64,000 nucleotides of DNA from the NCBI GenBank assembly GCA_963773745.1, contig CAVZCL010000003.1, forward strand, positions 124,001 through 188,000, given 5' to 3'. Numbering within the stretch: position 1 is the stretch's first letter; every line of letters starts with the position of its first letter. The position numbers and the translations under genes are program-made. The stretch is from UBA5069 sp963773745 (lineage in GTDB: Bacteria; Chloroflexota; Anaerolineae; Caldilineales; Caldilineaceae). The notes beneath the pieces are model-generated. The model ran no database searches. It was given only the letters and a program-made list of their open reading frames with translations, and was not told the DNA's origin. This document shows positions 12,767-20,924 of this stretch, piece after piece.

Positions 12767-14536
12767 ATGGCCGGCACCAAGCCGCGCAAACGCAGCAAAC
12801 CCACAGGCAACGAGATTATGCTCACCGGCAGCGCGCTCGATGCCGCAGCAGCCAGCGCGGCCTCCGCGTCGGCGGGGCAGGCGGGACCAACAGGGGCCCA
12901 GCGCAAGGCGACGGCCGCGATTGTTGAACCTGTGAAGTTGATCGACGGCTCCGCTGCCGCGGCAGCACGGCGCCGGCAGCAGAAGCGCGTCAAGGTGCGC
13001 GCCTGGCGCAAGGAGGACATCCCCGCCGTGCTTGCCTGTCACCGCGCCGCCTACCCGGACTACGACGACAGCGCGCACTACACAGAGCGCTTCTACGAGC
13101 TGCAGTGGTCCACCTTTGCCGAGGGGCAGATACTTGCCGAGCTGGACGGGGAGGTGGTCGGCTATGCCACCTCGCTCATTGTGCAGTTGGAGGATGACGC
13201 ACACACCTACACCTACGAAGAGATTACCGGCGGCGGCACCTTTGCCACACACGATCCCAGCGGCGACACCCTCTACGGGGCCGACATTGGCGTCCACATT
13301 GGCTACCGCGGGCTGGGCATTTCGCGGCTGCTCTATGACGCGCGCAAAAAGCTCATGCAGCGCTACAACCTGCGCCGCATGGTGGCCTACGGGGTCATCC
13401 CCGGCTACATCAAGTTCGCCGGCAAGATGACAGCCGAGGAGTATGTGGACAAGGTGGTGGCGGGCGAACTGAGCGACCAGTCGCTGCGCGCCCACCTGAG
13501 CGCGGGTTACAGCGTCAAAAAGGTGCTGCTCGACTTTTTGTGGGACAACTCAAGCCTCAACTACTCCACGCTGCTGGAGATGGCCAACCCCAACTACCAG
13601 CCCGAGAAGCGCAAGATTGCCGCCGCGCCACTGCAACGGGTGGTGCGCAAGATTCGCATCTGCGCAGCGCAGTACTACATGCGCCCCATTCACTCGTGGC
13701 AGGAGTTCCAGCGCACTGTCGAATTCTTTGTGGACACGGCCAACACCTATCACTCGCACTTCCTGCTCATGCCGGAGCTCTTTACGGCGCAGCTCTTTTC
13801 GCTCATGCCGGCGGACCTGGACCCGCGCGTCGCCATCCGCCGCCTGGCCGAGATGACCGACCGCTATATCGACATGTTCACCCAGTTGGCGCAGCAGAAC
13901 GGCATCTACATCATCGGTGGGTCGCAGCCGGTGGTGCGCGATGGTGATTTGTACAACGCGGCCCACCTCTTCACGCCTACGGGCAACGTCTACACGCAGG
14001 ATGCGCTGCACATTCCCCCCGCCGAGCGCACGGATTTCGACATTGAGCCTGGCGACGACATCCGCGTCTTCGACACGCCGCTGGCGCGCATTGGCATTCA
14101 GGTCTCCTACGATGTCGAGTTCCCCGAACTCTCGCGCCTGCAGGTGCTGGCCGGCGCCGAGGTTATCTTCATTCCTTACAGCACCGACGAGCGCAAGGCA
14201 TACGACCGCATTCGCATCTCGGCGCAGGCGCGTGCCGTGGAGAACTTCATCTACACAGTGATTGCGGGCAATGTGGGCAACCTGCCAACGGCGCGCAACT
14301 ACCTCATCAACTACGGGCGCGCGGCGGTCTTCACGCCCAGCGATTTCGCCTTCCCGCCGCTGGCGATCGCAGGCGAAAGCGATGCCAATGTGGAGACCGT
14401 GCTGATTACCGACCTTGACCTGACGAGCCTTGCCCAGCAGCGTGATCTTGCCTCGGTGCGCCATCTCTACGACCGGCGGCTGGATCTCTACGACGTGCGT
14501 GCCAAACGTGCTGTGCGGGTGGTTCGCACCGAATAG
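12767..14536 (+). CDS. GNAT acetyltransferase-nitrilase fusion with altered nitrilase active site
   Basis: A 589-residue fusion. AGAGGA (12754-12759) precedes the ATG by 7 nt. Residues 1-75 are a low-complexity Ala/Lys linker. Residues 75-270 form a GNAT acetyltransferase (VKVRAWRKEDIPAVLACHRA; acetyl-CoA loop GYRGLGISRLLYDARKKL). Residues 295-585 form a carbon-nitrogen hydrolase domain of the type fused to GNAT in YhcX-like proteins. The nitrilase Glu is present (LLMPELF, E337). The Lys is replaced in QDALHIPP (A413, family QDKLH) and the nucleophilic Cys is replaced in IGIQVSYDVEFPE (S447). The hydrolase half is therefore probably inactive or uses unusual chemistry. The acetyltransferase substrate is unknown. 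A terminator hairpin follows. Confidence 0.88.
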   Translation: MAGTKPRKRSKPTGNEIMLTGSALDAAAASAASASAGQAGPTGAQRKATAAIVEPVKLIDGSAAAAARRRQQKRVKVRAWRKEDIPAVLACHRAAYPDYDDSAHYTERFYELQWSTFAEGQILAELDGEVVGYATSLIVQLEDDAHTYTYEEITGGGTFATHDPSGDTLYGADIGVHIGYRGLGISRLLYDARKKLMQRYNLRRMVAYGVIPGYIKFAGKMTAEEYVDKVVAGELSDQSLRAHLSAGYSVKKVLLDFLWDNSSLNYSTLLEMANPNYQPEKRKIAAAPLQRVVRKIRICAAQYYMRPIHSWQEFQRTVEFFVDTANTYHSHFLLMPELFTAQLFSLMPADLDPRVAIRRLAEMTDRYIDMFTQLAQQNGIYIIGGSQPVVRDGDLYNAAHLFTPTGNVYTQDALHIPPAERTDFDIEPGDDIRVFDTPLARIGIQVSYDVEFPELSRLQVLAGAEVIFIPYSTDERKAYDRIRISAQARAVENFIYTVIAGNVGNLPTARNYLINYGRAAVFTPSDFAFPPLAIAGESDANVETVLITDLDLTSLAQQRDLASVRHLYDRRLDLYDVRAKRAVRVVRTE

Positions 14537-14610
14537 AGAACAACAACAGCAGAACTGCGACAGCAGAACGACGACACGGAAGCACTGAGAGCACTGAGGA
14601 ACCGAGAAAA

Positions 14611-14657
14611 GAGAGAGCAGCAACTGCGGGATCATCCCTCGCAGTTGCTGTTCTCTC
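14611..14657. terminator. Terminator hairpin between convergent genes
   Basis: An 18-bp stem with one G-T wobble and an 11-nt loop, followed by a T/C-rich tract. It lies between the GNAT-nitrilase gene (plus) and the HdeD-like gene (minus) and can serve both. Confidence 0.7.
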
Positions 14658-14712
14658 TTCTCTGTATTTCTTAAATCTCTGTAACCTCTATGTCGAGGTT
14701 TGTTGTTGCGCG

Positions 14713-15288
14713 TTACGCCGCGACAACCCTCTTCTGCTGGCTGCGCTGTGCAAATGCACCAACCATTGTCGCAATGCCGCCGACAATCGCAAAGATGCCG
14801 TAGACCCATGGCACAGCCGCTGCCGTAAAGAGCACGTTGTTGAAGAGCAACATGCCACCCAGAATAATGCTCACGACGCCCAGAATGCCGGCGCCAATGC
14901 CTGCGCCCTGGAAGGAAGCCACGAGCGCCGTCGCACCGAACAGGAGTGCCTGCACGCCGAGAATGATCACAATCCAGACCAGCAGCCATACTGCGGACGC
15001 AATGGGGTTACTAATCACCCACAAGCCGGCGATAATGCCCACGATGCCCATGAAGAGCTTCCAGCCCCAACCGCGGCGGTCCACGAAGATCATGACGATG
15101 CTCAGGATACCTTCGAAGAGGAAGAACCAGCCCAGGATTTGGGTCAGAACCAACGTGCTGGCAACTGGTCTGCGCAGCAGGAAGAAGCCAACGACCAGCA
15201 GTGCAAGGCCGGAGAGCAGCGTCGCCCACCAGGGGCTAATGGAATTCTCATTCAGTGCAGTGTTGGCAGGCGGATTTGCTACAGCCAT
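14713..15288 (-). CDS. HdeD-family membrane protein
   Basis: A 191-residue protein of the HdeD/DUF308 family, with about six hydrophobic segments in three hairpin pairs (for example LLSGLALLVVGFFLL, ILGWFFLFEGILSIVMIFV, LFMGIVGIIAGLWVI). The DRRGWGWKLFMGIVG segment is typical of the family. HdeD is linked to acid resistance in enterobacteria, but most homologues have no known role. It is the last gene of a minus-strand run with two other small membrane proteins (15421-16044 and 16090-16512). The N-terminus (MAVANPPANTALNENS) is cytoplasmic-looking with no signal peptide. Confidence 0.85.
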   Translation of the reverse strand: MAVANPPANTALNENSISPWWATLLSGLALLVVGFFLLRRPVASTLVLTQILGWFFLFEGILSIVMIFVDRRGWGWKLFMGIVGIIAGLWVISNPIASAVWLLVWIVIILGVQALLFGATALVASFQGAGIGAGILGVVSIILGGMLLFNNVLFTAAAVPWVYGIFAIVGGIATMVGAFAQRSQQKRVVAA

Positions 15289-15420
15289 GTTCAGACTCTC
15301 TTTCTGCGCCTATGCGGCGTTAATGACGACCAATGACGAAGATACTGCGAAATTCACTCCATGCACGATAAGTTTGTGAGACATCTGCTGCACACGAGCT
15401 GTGCAGAATCCCCCAACCGA

Positions 15421-16044
15421 TTAGCTTGCCGGCTTGTAGGCCCCGGCGAGCTTTGCCTTGGCCTTTTGCATGTTGCTGCGGCGAATGAAGGCCATCACAA
15501 TCAGACCAACGCCCAGAACCATGAGTGTGGGCGCCACCCATATGCGCATGATCCCTGCTTCGCGCAGGAAGAGCGCCGAAATACCCAGAAAGAGAAAGAG
15601 CGCCGATGCGATGATGGTCAGAATCCGGCTGTTGCCCTTAAGCCCGGCAAAGGCCTGATAGAGCCCCACCACACCGTAAATCAGCAGACCAACGCCAAGC
15701 AGGATCAGCCCCATGTCCGGCGTCACCCACTGCATAATCAGCAACACAATCAACACGCCGCCAATCAGCGCACCGGCCACGCCCTTATAGTAGGCAATCT
15801 TGCCGCCCTCTTCTCCCAGCATCATGCGCGGACCCGCCTCAATCGCGAAGAGGCCGCTCACAAAGAGGTAGAGCGCGAGAAACTGCCCAAGAATGCGTGC
15901 GGCATCCGCCGAGTTGAACCAAAGCAGCAGCCCCAGCCCAAGCGCCAGCAGCCCCTGAATGAGCGCGTTCCACCACGATCCCGCCCATGGCTTGTACTTC
16001 TTCGCCATTTCGACAATGTCGTCGGATGTCGGCGTCTTAACCAT
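15421..16044 (-). CDS. DUF308-type membrane protein
   Basis: A 207-residue membrane protein. I chose the ATG at 16044 because AAAGGGG lies about 8 nt upstream; an earlier ATG at 16074 would add MSRSAKGAGI. About six transmembrane helices (ALIQGLLALGLGLLLWF, ILGQFLALYLFVSGLFAIEA, GVAGALIGGVLIVLLIMQWV and others) in the paired pattern of the DUF308/HdeD family. The sequence differs clearly from the neighbouring HdeD-like gene, so the two are paralogue-like rather than a recent duplication. Role unknown; a membrane stress function is inferred from family context. Confidence 0.75.
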   Translation of the reverse strand: MVKTPTSDDIVEMAKKYKPWAGSWWNALIQGLLALGLGLLLWFNSADAARILGQFLALYLFVSGLFAIEAGPRMMLGEEGGKIAYYKGVAGALIGGVLIVLLIMQWVTPDMGLILLGVGLLIYGVVGLYQAFAGLKGNSRILTIIASALFLFLGISALFLREAGIMRIWVAPTLMVLGVGLIVMAFIRRSNMQKAKAKLAGAYKPAS

Positions 16045-16089
16045 TATCCCGGCCCCTTTCGCACTGCGAGACACCCTTTGACGTGCGTC

Positions 16090-16512
16090 CTAGCGCTTCT
16101 GCTGGACAACCGGCATGCCAAAGGCCGCCTTGGTGCTGGGCAAGAGCCCCAGAAGCAGCGCCAGTGCGTTGATGATGATGCCTGTCGACACCGCCTGCCA
16201 CGGTGAAGCGCCAATCCAGGCCATCACCAGGAAGATCAGGTTCAGTGTGGCAACCAGCACCACAAAGAGCCAGCCGCGCGGGTCCAGCCGCCACAACTGC
16301 GCTGCCGTCGAGAACCAGATCAGCGCCAGAATGCCGGCAAAGGTGGCGCCGAGCCAACTGACATTGTAGAAATTCATTGCACCCAGCGTGCCCATGGGCA
16401 GAAGGCCCAGGAAACGCAGCATGTCAAAAATGGCGTAAACACCCGCCACCGCAGCCACAATGGCCAGAATGGTGATGGGCAGAGTGCGACGCTTTACAGT
16501 GCTTGTTGCCAT
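16090..16512 (-). CDS. Small four-helix membrane protein
   Basis: A 140-residue hydrophobic protein with four predicted membrane helices (ITILAIVAAVAGVYAIFDML, FAGILALIWFSTAAQLW, LFVVLVATLNLIFLVMAW, GIIINALALLLGLLP). AGGAGA precedes the ATG by about 8 nt. It is the first gene of the minus-strand membrane-protein run; gaps to the next genes are 45 and 132 nt, suggesting one operon. I do not recognise a characterised family. The short loops and lack of charged catalytic residues argue against an enzyme. Confidence 0.7.
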   Translation of the reverse strand: MATSTVKRRTLPITILAIVAAVAGVYAIFDMLRFLGLLPMGTLGAMNFYNVSWLGATFAGILALIWFSTAAQLWRLDPRGWLFVVLVATLNLIFLVMAWIGASPWQAVSTGIIINALALLLGLLPSTKAAFGMPVVQQKR

Positions 16513-16982
16513 GGCTTACTCTCCTTGTGAATCGACTGAAATCAAACGTGCACAATGAACGAAGGCTGCGATGTGTCTGACTGCGATGTGTCTGGCTGCA
16601 AGGAATCACGTGCCTGAGCAGGCAACAATCGCGCGAGCGGCTCCGCACTCCACACCTCACACAAAGAATAACGGCTGGAATGCGCGTTTGTCATCGTCAA
16701 TTAGAGACTAAATATCGTTGAATATTGTCGAATTGACGTTGCAATCGTCACCGTTTCATCAGCCGCTTCCACGTGACGGCAGCACAGAAGGCGCGAACCA
16801 AAACGTACGCGTTGCGTAGCGCGGCAGTAGTATACAAGTCCGTCACTCCGCATGCAACCCAGGTTGCTTGTGGTGCATGGTTGGACCCGTCCACGTGTCC
16901 ACCCGTCCACTCCAAAAGCTTGCCCCACGCGCCTGCCGCAGTTACAATCGCAAACCATTGCAACCCAACGCCCTTTTCGTTC
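16513..16982. other. Divergent intergenic region with inverted repeat
   Basis: No gene recognised. It separates the minus-strand membrane operon from the plus-strand sulfatase-like gene, so both promoters should lie here. There is an AT-rich patch at 16690-16740 containing CGTCAATT (16695-16702) mirrored by AATTGACG (16731-16738). A short direct repeat (GCGATGTGTCTG) lies near 16568-16592. I could not assign -35/-10 boxes with confidence. Confidence 0.4.
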
Positions 16983-18830
16983 ATGCGGAATTCCATGCCC
17001 CTGACCTCGTTACGCGCCCGTCTCAACGCCTTTCAGTCACGCCACCCGGTGCTGCTCTTTTGGGCAGCGTTTGCCGCTCTCAACCTGCTGCTCTTCCTGC
17101 CCGCGTGGCTGCTGACCACCAGCGCCGAGGCAACCACGACACCGCTGCTGGCGGGGGGCTGGGCCAACACGCTGCGCCGCCTCTTCGTCTGGCGCGCCGG
17201 CGTGGACCCCTTTCGCATCTCCATCGAGCTGACGCTGCTCACGGCGCTCTGGGTCTGGGTACCGCCGCTGCGCGGCCTTCTCTTGCGCGTGATCATCGCG
17301 CTTGTCTATATCGTCGCGCTGCTCTATGCCATCTACGAAGCCGTCATGCTCTCCGTCTGGCTGCTGGAGCCGAACTTCTACAGCCAAATCCAGCTGGCGC
17401 GCGACAACCTGCCCTTCCTGCTGGAGAATTTGGGCAACAGCTGGCTGCTGGCCGCCGGCGCGCTGCTCGCCGTAAGCGCCGCGCTGGCCATCATTCTCAG
17501 CCTGATCAACGTGTTGCTGGCGGCCGGCGGCGCACTGGCGGCCGGCGGCGCTTCCTGGCAGGGTCGTATCAGCCGTGCGCTGGTGGGTGTGGCGGCGCTG
17601 CTCTGCATTGTTGCGCTCGCGCGCTACCAGTTCTACACCGCCCGCCCCGAAGTTGTGGCCAGCAGCCTGGGTTGGAAGATCGAGCGCAACATCGTTGCAT
17701 CACGCGCCTTGCGCAACGACGTTCTTTCCTTTGATGACGCCGCCGTGCAGGCAGGCTATGACTATGCGCCCGGAGCGCTTTCTGGCGCGCCCGACATCTA
17801 TCTCATCTTCGTTGAGTCCTACGGCAGCGTCCTCTACAAGCGCGACGACTACCGCGTCGCCTACATGCGCCTCCTCGCCGAACTGGAGACCAAACTGGCA
17901 GACGCCGGCTGGCAGAGCGCCTCGTCGCTCAGCATATCGCCCATGTGGGGCGGCGGCTCATGGTTGGCCTATACCAGCGCGCTGTTGGGCGTGAAGGTGG
18001 ACAACCAGCCGCAGTACCTCTCGCTGCTCAACAAATATCAGGTGGACAAATGGCCCAGCCTGGGGCGCACCCTCTCGGACCAGGGCTATAACTTCGCATG
18101 GCTCTCGGCGCTGGATGACAACTTTGGCGAGGTGGCCTGGCAGCGCATTGCGCGCTTCTACGGTATTGACACCCTCTTCCGCCACGAGGATCTCGACTAC
18201 AACGGCGCGGGCTATGGTTGGGGCCCTGCCCCCGCCGACCAGTACACGCTCAACCGCGCCATCACCACGCTGCGCGCCGCCAGCGACAAGCCGCTCTTCC
18301 TCTTCACCATTACGCAGAATTCCCACTACCCATGGGCACCGCTGCCTGTATTGGTGGATGACTGGCGCACCCTCTCGGGCCCCGCCGCGGCCGTCGGTGC
18401 AGACATCACACCCGTCGACCCCGACGCCATTGCCCACGACGAGCGCCGCCAGAACTACATGCGCGCCATAACCTACGAACTCGAGATGCTCACGCGCCTC
18501 GTGCTCGAGCAGGGCGACGACAACAGCCTCTTCATCTTCGTGGGCGACCACCAACCGCCCGCCGTCTCGCGCCGCAGCGACGGCTGGGAGACTCCCATCC
18601 ACGTTGTCAGCCGCAACCCCGCGCTTGTGGCCGCCTTCGAGCAGTACGGCTTCACCCCTGGGCTCACCGTACAGAGCATGGAGACGGAGCTGCATCACGA
18701 AGGCATCTACTCGCTGCTCATGCGCGTGCTTAGCGAGAAGTACGGTGATCAGCAGTTGGCGCTGCCCGCGTACCTCCCTGCCGGTGCGCTCCCCATGCAT
18801 GAGAGCAACGCCGCCGGCAGTGACGAATAG
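16983..18830 (+). CDS. LTA-synthase-like membrane sulfatase-fold protein
   Basis: A 615-residue protein (ATG 16983; ATG 16995 is also possible, and neither has a clear ribosome site). The first 230 residues hold about five membrane helices (VLLFWAAFAALNLLLFLPAW, LLTALWVWVPPLRGLLL, WLLAAGALLAVSAALAIILS). The outward-facing C-terminal half has the alkaline-phosphatase/sulfatase fold: metal-site IYLIFVESYGS, the nucleophile region MWGGGSWLAYTSALLG, FLFTITQNSHYPW and FIFVGDHQPP (the Asp-His metal ligands). Lipoteichoic acid synthases and phosphoglycerol transferases share this plan. In a Chloroflexota-type organism the substrate is unknown; nearby lipid genes (19866-22141) fit a role in envelope polymer or lipid headgroup transfer, by inference. 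Confidence 0.82.
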   Translation: MRNSMPLTSLRARLNAFQSRHPVLLFWAAFAALNLLLFLPAWLLTTSAEATTTPLLAGGWANTLRRLFVWRAGVDPFRISIELTLLTALWVWVPPLRGLLLRVIIALVYIVALLYAIYEAVMLSVWLLEPNFYSQIQLARDNLPFLLENLGNSWLLAAGALLAVSAALAIILSLINVLLAAGGALAAGGASWQGRISRALVGVAALLCIVALARYQFYTARPEVVASSLGWKIERNIVASRALRNDVLSFDDAAVQAGYDYAPGALSGAPDIYLIFVESYGSVLYKRDDYRVAYMRLLAELETKLADAGWQSASSLSISPMWGGGSWLAYTSALLGVKVDNQPQYLSLLNKYQVDKWPSLGRTLSDQGYNFAWLSALDDNFGEVAWQRIARFYGIDTLFRHEDLDYNGAGYGWGPAPADQYTLNRAITTLRAASDKPLFLFTITQNSHYPWAPLPVLVDDWRTLSGPAAAVGADITPVDPDAIAHDERRQNYMRAITYELEMLTRLVLEQGDDNSLFIFVGDHQPPAVSRRSDGWETPIHVVSRNPALVAAFEQYGFTPGLTVQSMETELHHEGIYSLLMRVLSEKYGDQQLALPAYLPAGALPMHESNAAGSDE

Positions 18831-18951
18831 AGCCATTCCTGCGACATACATTACTGACGGCACGGAACACGGCAGTGTACGCTGCAGTTCGTTGGGCCGC
18901 GACTGAACGCGGCGCAGAATCGCATACGACGCTACCCTTTGGAGAGATGCC

Positions 18952-19747
18952 ATGCACCAGAAGCTACTGACGCACCCACGCCCATATCTGTTGAAGATAT
19001 TCTTGCTGCTGACAGTCGTTGCGTTGCTTGCAGCCTGCGGCGCACCCGCTGCGCCAGATGCCGAGGCGGCCCCTGCCGCAGCCACAAGCGCCCCCGCTGC
19101 AGCTGCCCCTGCTGAGGCGCACCCGCAGATGCAGCACCCGCAGATGCAGCGCCCGCCGCAGATGCAGTGGCCGGCCAGCGCACCTTCGTCATCGTCCCCG
19201 CAGAGTCGCGCGCCGTCTATGAAGTGAAGGAAGAGTTCTTCGCCGACGCCCTCTCCAAGCTGGGCATCAACGCCGGCAAGGCGGATGTGGAGGGCAGCAC
19301 ACAGGAGATTTCCGGTCAGCTTGAGTTGAACCTGGACGACCTCTCGGCGCCCCTTGGCAGCAACAGCTTCACCGTGCAAATGAACACCCTCGAGACGAAC
19401 CAAAGAAGCCGCGACAACTGGATTCGCACCGACAGTGGCGGCCCGAACTTCAACCAGTACCCCGAAGCTACCTTCGTTGCCAACGCGATTGAAGGCGCGC
19501 CCGCCACCTACAGCGAGGGTGACGAAGTCAGCTTCAAGCTGCTGGGCGATCTCACAGTGCGCGGTGTGACGAAGCCCGTCACCTTTGACGTAACGGCCGC
19601 GCTGAATGGCGACACGCTCACGGGCGTTGCGCGCACCAACGCGCTCATCAGCGATTTCGGCATTGAGCCGCCCTCCTTCGTCAACACGCTCACCGTGGCG
19701 GACGAGCTGGGCATTCGCGTCGAATTCACGGCGCGCGCGCGCAGTAG
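18952..19747 (+). CDS. YceI-family lipoprotein (interrupted by frame slips)
   Basis: A secreted lipid-binding YceI domain behind a lipoprotein signal. GGAGAG precedes ATG 18952. The signal FLLLTVVALLAACGAP (lipobox LAAC) and an Ala/Pro linker are in the first frame. From about 19115-19122 the sense continues one frame over as ADAAPADAAPAADAVAGQ, then RTFVIVPAESRAVYEVKEEFF, LELNLDDLSAPLGSNSF, MNTLETNQRSRDNWIRTDSG and LTVRGVTKPVTFDVTA, a full YceI barrel. One missing base near GAGGCGCACCC explains it. At the 3' end the frame runs through a hairpin to 19934. A slip in the GC-dinucleotide tract at 19731-19741 would restore a stop at 19745-19747. Probably one intact gene with two sequence errors. 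Confidence 0.75.
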
Positions 19748-19754
19748 ACAGCAA

Positions 19755-19863
19755 ATTTCGGTACGCAGAAAAAGCGGAAACAACGGAAGAGGCAGGAAAC
19801 AGCAACACCACGTTGCTGTTTCCTGCCTCTTCCGTTGTTTCCGCTTTTTCTGCGTACCGAAAT
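19755..19863. repeat. Perfect 52-bp inverted repeat
   Basis: The arms 19755-19806 and 19812-19863 are exact reverse complements around a 5-nt loop (ACCAC). It sits between the convergent yceI and flippase genes, so it can act as a bidirectional terminator. The arm contains AAAAAGCGGAAACAACGG, and similar GGAAAC-rich sequence recurs near 29165-29235. Confidence 0.92.
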
Positions 19864-19865
19864 CT

Positions 19866-20924
19866 CTACTGGGGTGCGATGGGCGCAGCCACGGCCCTCT
19901 TGGCGCTTCGGCGGCGCAGGAAACCGGCGGCTAACCAAAGGCCACCCAGCCCGAGCAACAGGTCGCGTGCGCGGATCAGGAGCGCCATGCTCATCCCCGC
20001 CGCCGGCTCCACGCCCAGCGCACCCATGGCAAAGATCAGGCTCGCTTCCAGCGCGCCCAGCCCCGCCGGCAGCGGCAGCAGGATAGCCCAGCGCATGGCC
20101 AGCAGCGCCACCATCGCCTGGCCAAAGTCCAGCTCCAGCCCCAGAATACGCGCCATCAGCCAGAACTCGCCCATAAGCGCCGCCCAACTGAGCAGCGTTG
20201 CCGCGATCGCCGCCGCCCACCAGGCAGGGTGGCTGCGGCAGAGCGACGTGCTCTGCGTTTCGGCAGCGCGCACAGACTGGTAGCTGCGCCCCAGCGTGTA
20301 GGTGCGCTGCGGCGTGCGGCTGCGCAGACGCGCCCATAAGTACACTGCCCCATCCCACGCGCCCGACACCGGCCGCCTGCCCGCTGCCAGCGCTGCAATC
20401 AGCGCGGCGGGCAGCAGCAGCAGCCCCACGCCCGAGGCAAGCAGAGGCCCGCGCAGCCCTGCCGGCAGCAGCTCGGGCCGCACCACGAGCAGCAGCCCGC
20501 CCACCAGAAAGATAAAGCTCGCCACCAGCTCAAAGGCTTTGTCGAGCAGCACGGCCGCCGCCGAAACGGGCGCAGGTACACCGTGGCGCGCCGTCACCGC
20601 ATAGACCTGCAGCGGCTCGCCGCCAAATTGGGGGCCGGGCGTAAAATAGCTCACGCCAAAGGCAGCCAGGCGGTAGCCCATGAGCCTGCCATAGGGCAGC
20701 GCGTAACCCTGCGCACGCAGCAGAATCCACCAGCGCGCGCTGAAGGTGGCGAGCACAGCCACGTTGGCCAGCGCCAGAATCGCCAGGTCGCGCATGTTGA
20801 GCAGGCGCAGCTGCGCCCACACATCGGCGCGATTGACGCTGCGCAGGCTGAACCAGAGCAGCGCAAGCGCCAGCAGCAGCGCCGGCCAGCGCAGCCCGCG
20901 CGCCCAGCTACGCCAGTTGCGCAT
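19866..20924 (-). CDS. Lysylphosphatidylglycerol-synthase-like flippase domain protein
   Basis: A 352-residue integral membrane protein of the UPF0104/flippase-like family (related to the membrane part of MprF and to AglD). The ATG at 20924 overlaps the stop of the upstream CDP-alcohol phosphotransferase (TGATG), implying translational coupling. Family marks are RWWILLRAQGYALPYGRLMG, FTPGPQFGGEPLQVYAV, LLDKAFELVASFIF and the C-terminal LPLPAGLGALEASLIFAMGA. About eight membrane helices. Homologues are proposed to move lipids across the membrane. With its partner the likely role is making and flipping a phospholipid or glycolipid. The C-terminus is basic (FLRRRSAKRAV). Confidence 0.82.
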   Translation of the reverse strand: MRNWRSWARGLRWPALLLALALLWFSLRSVNRADVWAQLRLLNMRDLAILALANVAVLATFSARWWILLRAQGYALPYGRLMGYRLAAFGVSYFTPGPQFGGEPLQVYAVTARHGVPAPVSAAAVLLDKAFELVASFIFLVGGLLLVVRPELLPAGLRGPLLASGVGLLLLPAALIAALAAGRRPVSGAWDGAVYLWARLRSRTPQRTYTLGRSYQSVRAAETQSTSLCRSHPAWWAAAIAATLLSWAALMGEFWLMARILGLELDFGQAMVALLAMRWAILLPLPAGLGALEASLIFAMGALGVEPAAGMSMALLIRARDLLLGLGGLWLAAGFLRRRSAKRAVAAPIAPQ

